Assembly (NCBI GenBank): GCA_904501705.1
Contig: CAJGCA010000003.1
Span: 1 to 46,987 of the forward strand
Length of the DNA stretch: 46,987 bases
Direction of reading: 5' to 3'
DNA from: Clostridiaceae bacterium
GTDB taxonomy: Bacteria; Bacillota; Clostridia; Oscillospirales; Acutalibacteraceae
The position numbers were made by a program, and so were the translations under genes. This document shows positions 24,808 through 32,869 of the stretch, in pieces. How positions within the stretch are numbered: position 1 is the first letter of the stretch; each line of letters begins with the position of its first letter. The notes beneath the pieces are model-generated. The model did no database searches, was not told where the DNA came from, and was given only the letters and a program-made list of their open reading frames with translations.

Positions 24808-25680
24808 ATGCCGACTGATAACGACTTCCTGATGGAGGAAGAACGGTGCGGGTTCACCGTCACCGCCGAAATGAAAAAGGTCTGGACCGTCCAGCTTGAT
24901 CTGCTCGACCGCTTTGGGGAGGTCTGCCGCCGCCACGGGCTGCGGTATTTCGCCTCGGGCGGCACCCTGCTCGGCGCCATCCGCCACAAGGGCTACATCC
25001 CGTGGGACGATGACATCGATATTATGATGATGCGAGAGGACTATGACAAGCTGCTCGCCATCGCCGATGCGGAGTTTTCCGCGCCCTACTTTTTCCAGAC
25101 CGCGTGGAACGACAAACAATACAGCCGCGGGCACGCCCAACTGCGCAACAGCAACACCACCGCCATCCTCGCGGAGGAGAAGGGCTGCTATCCCTTCAAT
25201 CAGGGCATTTTCATTGACATTTTCCCCGCCGATGCGGTCGCGGACGACGAATTAGCGCGCCAAAAGCAGTGCAGCCGCATCCGCCTGTGGGAGAAGCTGC
25301 TTAACGTGACGGTGCGCTATCCCGCGAACAAGTATAAGAGCCTACCGAAAACTGTGCTGCACGCCGTCGCCTCGCTGATCCCCTACCGCTTTTTCATCCA
25401 GCAAAAGGAAAAGGCGTGCACCCGCTATAACGGGCAAGGGATGAAGCGGGTGGGGCTCATCAGCTTCCTCGCCGACGACGAGCGGCTGGTCTTCCCCGCC
25501 GCGGCGTTTGACCGCGTGGAGACGGTGCCCTTTGAATACACCACCATCGACATCCCCGCCGACTACGACACGCTGCTCGCGCATCAATACGGGGATTATA
25601 TGACGATGACGCAGGAAAACTCCTACCACGGCGGCATCATCTTTGATGCCGAGCGCAGTTACCTCGACTATCTGCGATAA
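24808..25680 (+). CDS. LicD-family phosphotransferase
   Basis: A 290-residue cytoplasmic protein of the nucleotidyltransferase fold. The core reads YFASGGTLLGAIRHKGYIPWDDDIDI, with W66-D67-D68-D69-I70-D71 as the metal-binding site. It continues with the family's later QGIFIDIFPAD. Known LicD proteins attach phosphocholine to teichoic acids. Others in EPS clusters add phosphoglycerol or phosphoribitol-like groups. No choline uptake or licABC genes are visible, so the added group is unknown. The start follows AAAAAGGAG. Confidence 0.9.
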   Translation: MPTDNDFLMEEERCGFTVTAEMKKVWTVQLDLLDRFGEVCRRHGLRYFASGGTLLGAIRHKGYIPWDDDIDIMMMREDYDKLLAIADAEFSAPYFFQTAWNDKQYSRGHAQLRNSNTTAILAEEKGCYPFNQGIFIDIFPADAVADDELARQKQCSRIRLWEKLLNVTVRYPANKYKSLPKTVLHAVASLIPYRFFIQQKEKACTRYNGQGMKRVGLISFLADDERLVFPAAAFDRVETVPFEYTTIDIPADYDTLLAHQYGDYMTMTQENSYHGGIIFDAERSYLDYLR

Positions 25681-25697
25681 GAGAAAGGAAGATACGC

Positions 25698-27116
25698 ATG
25701 GAATCCTCTGCTCGCTACGAAAAGGATGATATCATCATTAATTTTCGCGATTTGACGATACACATGCTGCGCCGCTGGCGCAGCATTATCGTCGGCGTGC
25801 TGGTAATCACGCTGCTCGCGAGCGCGCTGCAATATTGGAAAGATCAGAGCGCCTATAAGGCGACTCTTGCTGCCGAGCAGGATAAAGTCTCCAGCGTGCA
25901 GCTTGAGGGCATTTCGCTCGCTAACGCCAATCAGGTGCTGCAATACCAAAGGCTATATCAGCTGCAGGCGGACTACAACCGTGAATCGCTGCTGATGCAT
26001 ATTGATCCCACCTCGGTACCCACGCGCACACTGTCGTATCTGGTCTCGGGCGACAAGGGATATGTAGCCGCCTCTCTGTACCAAGCCCATCTCGGCGATC
26101 TGACCGTATATAAGCAGATCGCGACGCAGCTCACGGACAAAAACGACCCCTCGCACATTATGGAGCTGGTCACCGTCACGGTGCAGAGCAACCAAGCAGA
26201 CGATGCACTCGCGGATCACGCGCTGATCCTCGTGGAGATCATTGCCCCGACCGAGGAGATCGGCGCGGCGATCTCCAAGCATCTGAAAACCCAGATGCAG
26301 TCGCTCAACACCACCGTCACCGCCGCACTCGGCAAACACACACTCGGCCTCATCACCGAGTCGGCACGACTCAACGCCAACAGTGCACTCAAGGCTATTC
26401 AGCAGACGAACCTCAACGACTGCAACACTCTGCGCAACAACCTCAAGAGCGCGAAGGATGCGTTGACCGCTCAGGAAAGGGCGTACGTCGAACAGATGGC
26501 CGCCATCGACAAGGTGGAAACTGACGCCGATGCAGCCAAGCCCGTGTCCCCATCGATCAGTGTGAAAATGCTGATTGCCGGCTTTGCCGCAGGGCTTGTG
26601 CTCATGCTCGGTCTGCACGCGCTCGGCTACGTCTTTGGACGCCGGCTCAAATCCTGCGAGGATTTCAGCGAGCGCTACGGGCTGTTTGTGTTTGGCTGCA
26701 TCGCCGACGAGCAGAAAAAACTCTCCCTCACCGAGCGGCTCATCTGCCGCCTGTTCTTCAAAAAGGAACAGACTCTGTCGGCGCAAGACCGTCTGGCGCT
26801 GGCACAGCAGAAGCTCACGCTCACCCTGCGCGATGCGCTCGCCGATAAAGAAACCGCTCGCGTCTGCATCATCGGCTGCACGGGCGCGGATGCCGCCCTC
26901 GCTCCTTTTAAGGAAGCCGCCGCCAAGAACGGCGTCGCACTCGAGATCATACCAAGCCCGCTGACCGATGCCGCGGCACTCGAGCACCTGAACGCCGCCG
27001 ACGCGGTTATCCTCGCAAAGGCCGTCGGCGTCTCCGCCTACAGCGACATCTGCCGCGAGCTCGAGTTGTGCGAGCGGCTTGCCCGCCCCGTCCTCGGCGC
27101 GTTTATTCTGCAATAA
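25698..27116 (+). CDS. Wzz-like chain-length protein with degenerate kinase-like tail
   Basis: A 472-residue membrane protein: a short cytoplasmic start, a first membrane segment (about 31-48), an extracytoplasmic alpha-helical region with coiled-coil character, a second membrane segment (about 291-313, FAAGLVLMLGLHALGYVF), then about 155 cytoplasmic residues. The tail resembles the fold and last strands of bacterial tyrosine kinases (CpsD/Wzc): ARVCIIGCTGAD at the first strand, AADAVILAKAVGVSAYSDICRELELCERL, and PVLGAFIL. However, the Walker A glycines and lysine are absent and no tyrosine cluster ends it. It may regulate chain length without catalysis. Confidence 0.75.
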   Translation: MESSARYEKDDIIINFRDLTIHMLRRWRSIIVGVLVITLLASALQYWKDQSAYKATLAAEQDKVSSVQLEGISLANANQVLQYQRLYQLQADYNRESLLMHIDPTSVPTRTLSYLVSGDKGYVAASLYQAHLGDLTVYKQIATQLTDKNDPSHIMELVTVTVQSNQADDALADHALILVEIIAPTEEIGAAISKHLKTQMQSLNTTVTAALGKHTLGLITESARLNANSALKAIQQTNLNDCNTLRNNLKSAKDALTAQERAYVEQMAAIDKVETDADAAKPVSPSISVKMLIAGFAAGLVLMLGLHALGYVFGRRLKSCEDFSERYGLFVFGCIADEQKKLSLTERLICRLFFKKEQTLSAQDRLALAQQKLTLTLRDALADKETARVCIIGCTGADAALAPFKEAAAKNGVALEIIPSPLTDAAALEHLNAADAVILAKAVGVSAYSDICRELELCERLARPVLGAFILQ

Positions 27117-27120
27117 TAAT

Positions 27121-27162
27121 AAAAAAAAGCCCTGCGTGACGACTGTCACGCAGGGCTGCTTT
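27121..27162. terminator. Bidirectional terminator between EPS cluster and LamG gene
   Basis: AGCCCTGCGTGAC (27128-27140) and GTCACGCAGGGCT (27145-27157). It is strong for the minus strand, where eight T residues follow, and weaker for plus (GCTTTG). Confidence 0.85.
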
Positions 27163-27165
27163 GCA

Positions 27166-28146
27166 TTATTGTGTCGGGGGACGATGCTCTCGCGCATAGC
27201 GGAGATTCTCCGCCACGATGAACACGACGATCACTGCGGCGACCACGCCCGTGACGATCCATACGATCGGCGGAATAGGCGGCAAAGACGTGTCGGTCTG
27301 CTGCTGCACGCTCGGGGTGCTGTCAACGCCGTTTTGGACGGTCGTGCCCGTCGTGGGGGCTGTGGTGATCAGTTCGTCGGGGCGCTGCTCTTCGAACAGG
27401 GCGCCGAGCGCATCGACGGTCAGAGCCTTTTTATACAGATAGACGTTATCCATCAAACCGTTAAAATAGCCGTCGCCACCGAGGATCGGCCCCTTGCCGA
27501 GATAGAGCTGCTGCGGGCGCATCTGCGCAAAGCCCATCATGATCAGCTGCTCATCCAGCATCACGCCGTCAAGGTACAGCGCCAGCGTCTGACCATCCAT
27601 CACGATTGCCACATGATGCCAGATATCCTGCGACAAGGGCCCCGCCTGCGGGCGATGGAGTTCCCAGTCCGAGCCCTCGTACCGCATATGCAGGCGCAGG
27701 GCATCCGAGCCCTCGGCCGTCGTCTCCATCGGAGAAAGCGTGATGTATTGGCGGTCACGGTAGGTGCCGCGGGCAGAGAAAATGCGCTGACCCAGCAGTC
27801 CCGAGCCGTTATCATAATTGGAGGGACCTTCCCATTTGACCCACATCGAAAGCGTAAACTCACCGAGCTGAAGGCTGTTGTAGCCGATGCGGAAATACTC
27901 GTCCACACCGTTAAAGCGCACCGCCTTACCTTGGCCGCCGTCGACCCAGTTAACCGCATCGATGGCAAGGTCATCATCGCCACGACAGAAGATGAGCGGC
28001 TCGGCCGATTCGCCCGGCTCAGTGATGAGCGGCATACAGCCCGCGGCATCATAACCCGCGGGGCGCTCAGCGAACACCATAACGCCGCTGCTCAGCAGCA
28101 GCAATGACACCGTCAGTGCGGTGACGCGCATAAGAAGTTTCTTCAT
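27166..28146 (-). CDS. Secreted, membrane-tethered LamG-domain protein
   Basis: A 326-residue protein with a Sec signal peptide (about 1-26, ending VFA), a concanavalin A-like LamG domain (about 60-235), a Thr/Pro-rich linker (about 245-285) and a C-terminal membrane segment (about 289-311) with a positive tail. The LamG signs are KAVRFNGVDEYFRIG, FTLSMWVKWEG, WHHVAIVMDGQTLALYLDG and FNGLMDNVYLYKKAL. This is a typical carbohydrate- or protein-binding module on the cell surface with no catalytic part. Divergent from the two-component genes and convergent with the EPS operon, it may bind the exported polymer, but that is a guess. Confidence 0.85.
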   Translation of the reverse strand: MKKLLMRVTALTVSLLLLSSGVMVFAERPAGYDAAGCMPLITEPGESAEPLIFCRGDDDLAIDAVNWVDGGQGKAVRFNGVDEYFRIGYNSLQLGEFTLSMWVKWEGPSNYDNGSGLLGQRIFSARGTYRDRQYITLSPMETTAEGSDALRLHMRYEGSDWELHRPQAGPLSQDIWHHVAIVMDGQTLALYLDGVMLDEQLIMMGFAQMRPQQLYLGKGPILGGDGYFNGLMDNVYLYKKALTVDALGALFEEQRPDELITTAPTTGTTVQNGVDSTPSVQQQTDTSLPPIPPIVWIVTGVVAAVIVVFIVAENLRYAREHRPPTQ

Positions 28147-28164
28147 ATTTCATCATTCCTTAGC

Positions 28165-28180
28165 CCGACAACGTTGTCGG
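28165..28180. promoter_or_regulatory. 16-bp perfect palindrome, possible operator of the LamG gene
   Basis: CCGACAACGTTGTCGG is a perfect palindrome with a central CpG, as in LacI/GalR-family operators. It lies about 20 bases before the LamG start, where a repressor would block transcription or initiation. No LacI-type regulator is in the window, and the local promoter is not clear (TACTAT near 28200). Confidence 0.5.
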
Positions 28181-28318
28181 CAATATCTGTTCCTCTCTAT
28201 AGTATCACAAAAGCGAGGCAAAGAAAAGATTTTTCTTCAAAACGCCAAAATTCCTACCGAATTTCACGAATTAGACACATTTTTTCGCTATACTGAACAC
28301 ATAAGAGGGGGTGTCCCG

Positions 28319-29011
28319 ATGGAAAAGAGCAAAACCGTGCTTATCGCCGACGACGAGGTGCGTATGCGCCGCGTCATCCGCGACTATCTGCAGATCAAAG
28401 GCTATACCGTGCTGGAGGCTGCCGACGGGCGCGAGGCGCTCGCACTGTACGAGCGCGAAAAGCCGGACGTTCTGCTGCTCGACGTGATGATGCCCCACGT
28501 CGATGGCTGGGAGGTCTGTCGTCAAGTACGGCAGCGCGCACAGACCCCGATCATTATGCTCACCGCCCGCAGCGAAGAAGCGGACGAGCTGCACGGCTTT
28601 TCTCTCGGTGCGGATGAATACATTGCCAAGCCCTTCAGCCTCAAGATTCTGCTCGCTCGCATCGAGGCGGTGCTGCGCCGCGGACGGACAATCGCGCCCG
28701 CACAGCAGCGTATCGCACAGGGGCTGGAGCTGGACACCGTCGGGCACGTGGCGCTCGTAGACGGTGTGCCGGTCGATCTGACCTACACGGAATTCGAGCT
28801 GCTGCTCTATCTGATGAACAACACGGGCATAGCCCTCTCGCGCGACAGGATTCTCGATAACGTCTGGCGCTTTGACTACGATGGCGACGCGCGCACCGTC
28901 GACACACACATCAAAAAGCTGCGCAATAAGCTCGGCACGCGAGGGCAGCATATCACCACCATCCGCGGCATCGGGTACAAGTTTGTCCCCGATGCAGGAG
29001 ATGACCAATGA
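28319..29011 (+). CDS. OmpR-family response regulator
   Basis: A 230-residue regulator with a receiver domain (about 5-117; acidic DDE near residue 13, phospho-acceptor Asp in LLLDVMMPHVDG, conserved Lys in YIAKPFS) and a C-terminal winged helix (about 130-228; TYTEFELLLYLM, VDTHIKKLRNKLG, IRGIGYKF). The ATG at 28319 follows GAGGGGG. Extending to 28121 crosses a promoter-like TATACT at 28289. The stop overlaps the kinase start as ATGA. Target genes cannot be deduced. The neighbours are EPS, LamG and an ABC exporter. Confidence 0.95.
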   Translation: MEKSKTVLIADDEVRMRRVIRDYLQIKGYTVLEAADGREALALYEREKPDVLLLDVMMPHVDGWEVCRQVRQRAQTPIIMLTARSEEADELHGFSLGADEYIAKPFSLKILLARIEAVLRRGRTIAPAQQRIAQGLELDTVGHVALVDGVPVDLTYTEFELLLYLMNNTGIALSRDRILDNVWRFDYDGDARTVDTHIKKLRNKLGTRGQHITTIRGIGYKFVPDAGDDQ

Positions 29012-30471
29012 GCCGCCGCGAGCGGCGGGGGCACGGCAGCTTTTACTCGCTGACGGTCAAGCTGTTTGTCGGCGTGACCGCCTGCGTAACGCTGGTCGTT
29101 CTGCTAATGCTGACCTTCAACAATTTCGCCCTCAATGACTACTATATCCGCCAAAAGAAAGCGACGGTGGAAGCGGCGTTTCACGCCATCAACGACGCCG
29201 CCGACAACGTCGACACCCTGCGCGAGCAGCTCATCGATCTGCAGGATAATGCCTCGCTTTCCACCACGCTATGGAGCGGACGACAGCTATTGTACAGCAC
29301 GCAGAACAGCGACCGCTTTCTCGCGCCGAACGAGCTGCCTCATAAGCGCGGCAGTTACACCCTCGATATCTCCGATAAGGGCACGATGCTCGACGGCATC
29401 AACGCGGGAGACCCTGCCATCCGTCTCGTCGGCACGCTGGACAACGGCTGGCACATCTACCTGCGCTCCCCCATCGCCGCGATCGAGGAAAGTGTCGCGG
29501 TGACCAACCGCTTTCTGCTGTTCGCGGCGATGGCGGCGCTGCTCATCAGCCTTGTGGCGGTGCTGATTTTGTCGCGCCGCTTCACCGATCCGCTGCGGCA
29601 GCTCTCCGCGGTGGCGAGGCAGGTCGCCGAGCTCGACTTCAGCGGGCGCTACACGGGCGATAGCCGCGACGAAATCGGCGAGCTCGGGCGCAGCATCAAT
29701 CAGATGTCCGCCGCGCTCGAGGAATCAATCAGTATGCTTAAAAACGCCAATGCCCGTCTGGTCGCGGATAACCGCCGCAAGGACGAGCAGGACAAGGCGA
29801 GAAGCGCCTTCATCGCCAACGTGTCCCACGAGCTCAAGACCCCCATTGCCCTCATCGGCACCTACGCCGAAGGGCTGCGCGAGGACATCGCCGGCGGCGG
29901 CGACAACCGCGACTACTACTGCGGGGTCATCGAGGACGAAGCGCACAAGATCTCGCAGCTTCTGCGCCGTATGACGCTGCTCATGCAGCTCGAGAGCGGC
30001 GGCGAGCAGCTCGAAATCGAGCGCTTCGATATCGTCGAGCTGCTGACAAACCTCGCCGAAAAGCTGCGCCCCCGCTTTGAGGAGAAGCACGCCGTGCTTC
30101 ATCTGGCGCCCTGCGCGCCTGTGTGCGTCTGGGCAGACCCCTATCTGATGGAGAACGTCCTGCAAAACTACCTCTCCAACGCCTTAAACCACGTCACCGA
30201 CGGCGGTGGCGTCACCATCGGTGTCACCCGCCTATCGGCTGCCCGCGTGCGGGTGTCGGTGCACAACACGGGCAGCCCCATCCCCGCTGAGGATCTGCCG
30301 CGGGTGTGGGAAAGCTTCTACAAGGTCGATAAGGCGCGCACCCGCGCCTACGGCGGCAGCGGCATCGGTCTGTCGGTGGTCGCCGCCGTGATGAACGCCC
30401 ACGGGATGCCCTACGGCGTCACCAACCGCGACGACGGCGTGGAATTCTTTATCGAGCTGGAAACAAAATAA
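29008..30471 (+). CDS. Membrane sensor histidine kinase
   Basis: A 487-residue partner of the preceding regulator. It has a first membrane segment (about 13-36), an extracytoplasmic sensor region of about 125 residues without a recognised domain, a second membrane segment (about 168-190), HAMP (about 190-243), HisKA with H274 in SHELKTPI, and an HATPase domain with an N-box (ENVLQNYLSNALNH) and glycine-rich GGSGIGLSV. The start overlaps the regulator's stop. All catalytic features are intact. Confidence 0.95.
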   Translation: MSRRERRGHGSFYSLTVKLFVGVTACVTLVVLLMLTFNNFALNDYYIRQKKATVEAAFHAINDAADNVDTLREQLIDLQDNASLSTTLWSGRQLLYSTQNSDRFLAPNELPHKRGSYTLDISDKGTMLDGINAGDPAIRLVGTLDNGWHIYLRSPIAAIEESVAVTNRFLLFAAMAALLISLVAVLILSRRFTDPLRQLSAVARQVAELDFSGRYTGDSRDEIGELGRSINQMSAALEESISMLKNANARLVADNRRKDEQDKARSAFIANVSHELKTPIALIGTYAEGLREDIAGGGDNRDYYCGVIEDEAHKISQLLRRMTLLMQLESGGEQLEIERFDIVELLTNLAEKLRPRFEEKHAVLHLAPCAPVCVWADPYLMENVLQNYLSNALNHVTDGGGVTIGVTRLSAARVRVSVHNTGSPIPAEDLPRVWESFYKVDKARTRAYGGSGIGLSVVAAVMNAHGMPYGVTNRDDGVEFFIELETK

Positions 30472-30477
30472 TCCCTC

Positions 30478-30511
30478 TCACCGCCCGCTCGGCCGCGGGC
30501 GGTGATTTTTT
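30478..30511 (+). terminator. Terminator of the two-component operon
   Basis: TCACCGCCCGC (30478-30488) and GCGGGCGGTGA (30495-30505) followed by TTTTTT. Confidence 0.9.
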
Positions 30512-30573
30512 GCTTTCGTTGTGCACAGCGTCTTGATTTGTTCACAATTTAGGCAGATTGGAGAAAGTGAATA

Positions 30574-30619
30574 GTTTAACGTTTAACTTTTCGTCGTTTT
30601 GCAGATAGGCAAACGCGAA
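30574..30619 (+). promoter_or_regulatory. Direct and inverted repeats before the MarR gene
   Basis: Two adjacent GTTTAAC copies (30574-30587) are followed by an imperfect inverted repeat with TTCG...CGTTTTGC and GCAAACG...CGAA (30590-30619). MarR proteins usually bind such sites over their own promoter. The promoter boxes are not clear (TAGAAT near 30630). Confidence 0.4.
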
Positions 30620-30665
30620 AAGAATTGATAGAATAAGAGAGAACACATTTGAGGGAGGGGTTTTT

Positions 30666-31127
30666 ATGCCCGACCGCATCACCGCTGAACAGGTCGAAAA
30701 ACGGCTGTTCTGCTTTATTCACTCGCATCGCAACACGATGCACCGCTATTTTCAGAGCATCGGGATGTTTAACGGCCATCCGCATATGCTGTTCCATCTC
30801 CGCCGCCACCCCGGCATCACCCAGCGCGAGCTCGCTGCGTTGCTGGACATCTCCCCCGCCTCGGTCACCATCTCCATTAAGCGACTGGAGGCCGCGGGGC
30901 TAGTGCGCCGCAAAAAGCAGGGACGACAGATGCACCTCTATCTCACCGACGAGGGCAACGCGATGGATGCCGCCTGCGCCCGCGGGCGGGATTTTATGAT
31001 CGAGCACCTGTATCAAGGGCTGACCGAGGAGGAACTCTCCACCCTCCACACCCTGCTCGAAAAAATGACCGACAACCTACAGCGCACCTGCGCCGCGATG
31101 GATACCGCAAAGGAGGAAACGCCGTGA
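30666..31127 (+). CDS. MarR-family transcriptional regulator
   Basis: A 153-residue winged-helix protein. It has helical dimerisation ends and a central HTH: GITQRELAALLDISPASVTISIKRLEAAGLVRRKK, then the wing with GRQMHLYLTDEG. It starts behind GGGAGGGG and overlaps the first ABC gene by four bases (ATGA-type coupling), so it is the local regulator of the exporter, most likely an autorepressor released by a transported compound. Confidence 0.93.
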   Translation: MPDRITAEQVEKRLFCFIHSHRNTMHRYFQSIGMFNGHPHMLFHLRRHPGITQRELAALLDISPASVTISIKRLEAAGLVRRKKQGRQMHLYLTDEGNAMDAACARGRDFMIEHLYQGLTEEELSTLHTLLEKMTDNLQRTCAAMDTAKEETP

Positions 31128-32866
31128 AACGATGGTTTAAGTACATAAAACCCTATCTGCCGTTCTTCATCATCGGCCCGATCTGTATGATCGTCGAGGT
31201 CATCGGTGAGGTCGTGATGCCCAAGCTGCTCGCCGTGGTCATCAACGGCGCAAACGACGGCGTGCTCACCGTCCCGTCCGCGCTCGGCGCGATGGGGCTG
31301 ATGATCCTCACCGCCCTGCTGATGATGGCGGGCGGCGTCGGCGGCGCGTATTTCGGCTCCAAGGCGTCGGTCAACTTCGCCGCCGATCTGCGTGCGGACG
31401 TGTATGGCCGCGTGCAGAGGTTTTCCTTTGCCAACATCGATAAGTTCTCCACCGGCTCGCTGGTCACCCGCCTGACCAACGACGTCACCCAGCTGCAGAA
31501 CTTTGTCAATATGCTGCTGCGTATGGCGCTGCGCGCCCCCGGAATGATGATCTCCGCGCTGATCATGGCGATCGCGATGAACCCACCGCTGTCGGTGGTG
31601 CTCGCGGTATGCGTGCCGATAATGCTCCTGTTCATCGGCATCATCATCAAGGTCAGCTTCCCCCGCTTCTCCATAAAGCAGAAAAAGCTCGATACCCTCA
31701 ACTCCACCGTGCAGGAAAACATCACCAACGTGCGGGTGATCAAATCCTTCGTGCGGCAGGACTACGAAACGGATAAGTTCGAAACCGCCAACCGCGATCT
31801 CAAGGAAACCAGTATGTCAGCGATGAAGGTCATGATCTTTATGCAGCCGGTGATGACGCTGTTTATGAACCTCGCGGTGCTGGCGGTCATTCTGCTCGGC
31901 GGACGGTTCGTGCTCGCAGGGAATATGCCGATCGGCGACCTGTCCGCTTTCATCACCTACGTTACCCAAATTCTCTCCTCGCTGATGGCGGTAACGATGC
32001 TGCTGATGATGACCTCTCGCGCGATGGCGTCCGCGGGGCGCATCCGCGAGGTGCTGGAGGAACCGATCGACCTTAGCGACGACAACGCCGCCTATCCCGA
32101 CCTGCGCGTTGCCGAGGGTAAGGTGGAATTTAAGCACGTCACCTTCCGCTACTATAAAAACAGCGAAGACAGCGTGCTCACCGACGTCAATCTCACCATC
32201 CCCGCGGGCGCGACAGTCGGCATCATCGGCTCGACGGGCTGCGGCAAGACCACCCTCGTGTCGATGATTCCGCGTCTGTACGACGTCGACGAGGGCGAGG
32301 TGCTGATCGACGGGGTCAATGTGCGCGACTATTCCCTCACCCACCTGCGCGACGGTGTCGGCATGGTGCTGCAGAAGAACACCCTCTTCTCGGGCAGCAT
32401 CGAGGAAAACCTGCGCTGGGGCGCCCGTGACGCGAGCGACGACGAGCTGCGCCGCGTGGCCGCCTACGCGCAAGCGGATAAGTTTATCTCGTCCTTCTCT
32501 GACGGCTACGACACCCTACTCGAGCAGGGCGGCGTCAACGTATCAGGCGGGCAGAAACAGCGCCTTTGCATCGCCCGCGCCCTGCTCAAGAAACCGAAAA
32601 TTCTCATCCTCGACGACTCGACGAGCGCGGTGGACACCGCCACCGAGGCACAAATCCGCCGCGCCTTCCGTGAAGAACTCGGCAACTCCACCAAGATCAT
32701 TATCGCCCAGCGCATCTCCTCAGTGCAGGAGGCGGATATGATCGTCGTGATGGACAACGGCCGCATCACCGGCGTCGGCACCCACGACGAGCTGCTTGAA
32801 AGCAACGTGGAATACCAAGAGATCTACTATTCGCAGACCACCATCGACGCAAAGGAAGGGGTGTAA
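31124..32866 (+). CDS. Heterodimeric ABC exporter, subunit with degenerate ATP site
   Basis: A 580-residue half-transporter with a six-helix membrane domain (about 15-310) and a C-terminal ATPase. Walker A is GSTGCGKT (about 369-376) and the signature VSGGQ is canonical. Walker B ends in D rather than the catalytic E (ILILDDSTSAVD), and the switch histidine is replaced by Q at about 529 (IIAQRISSV). Such changes mark the non-hydrolysing site of BmrC/LmrC-type heterodimers. Its partner follows three bases after its stop. Substrates are probably drugs or peptides; not predictable. Confidence 0.93.
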   Translation: MKRWFKYIKPYLPFFIIGPICMIVEVIGEVVMPKLLAVVINGANDGVLTVPSALGAMGLMILTALLMMAGGVGGAYFGSKASVNFAADLRADVYGRVQRFSFANIDKFSTGSLVTRLTNDVTQLQNFVNMLLRMALRAPGMMISALIMAIAMNPPLSVVLAVCVPIMLLFIGIIIKVSFPRFSIKQKKLDTLNSTVQENITNVRVIKSFVRQDYETDKFETANRDLKETSMSAMKVMIFMQPVMTLFMNLAVLAVILLGGRFVLAGNMPIGDLSAFITYVTQILSSLMAVTMLLMMTSRAMASAGRIREVLEEPIDLSDDNAAYPDLRVAEGKVEFKHVTFRYYKNSEDSVLTDVNLTIPAGATVGIIGSTGCGKTTLVSMIPRLYDVDEGEVLIDGVNVRDYSLTHLRDGVGMVLQKNTLFSGSIEENLRWGARDASDDELRRVAAYAQADKFISSFSDGYDTLLEQGGVNVSGGQKQRLCIARALLKKPKILILDDSTSAVDTATEAQIRRAFREELGNSTKIIIAQRISSVQEADMIVVMDNGRITGVGTHDELLESNVEYQEIYYSQTTIDAKEGV

Positions 32867-32869
32867 GCG

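Noticed and set aside
25953..27197. 414-codon minus-strand frame over the Wzz-like gene
   Set aside because: The sense protein has two membrane helices and sits in an operon. The antisense frame crosses the terminator.
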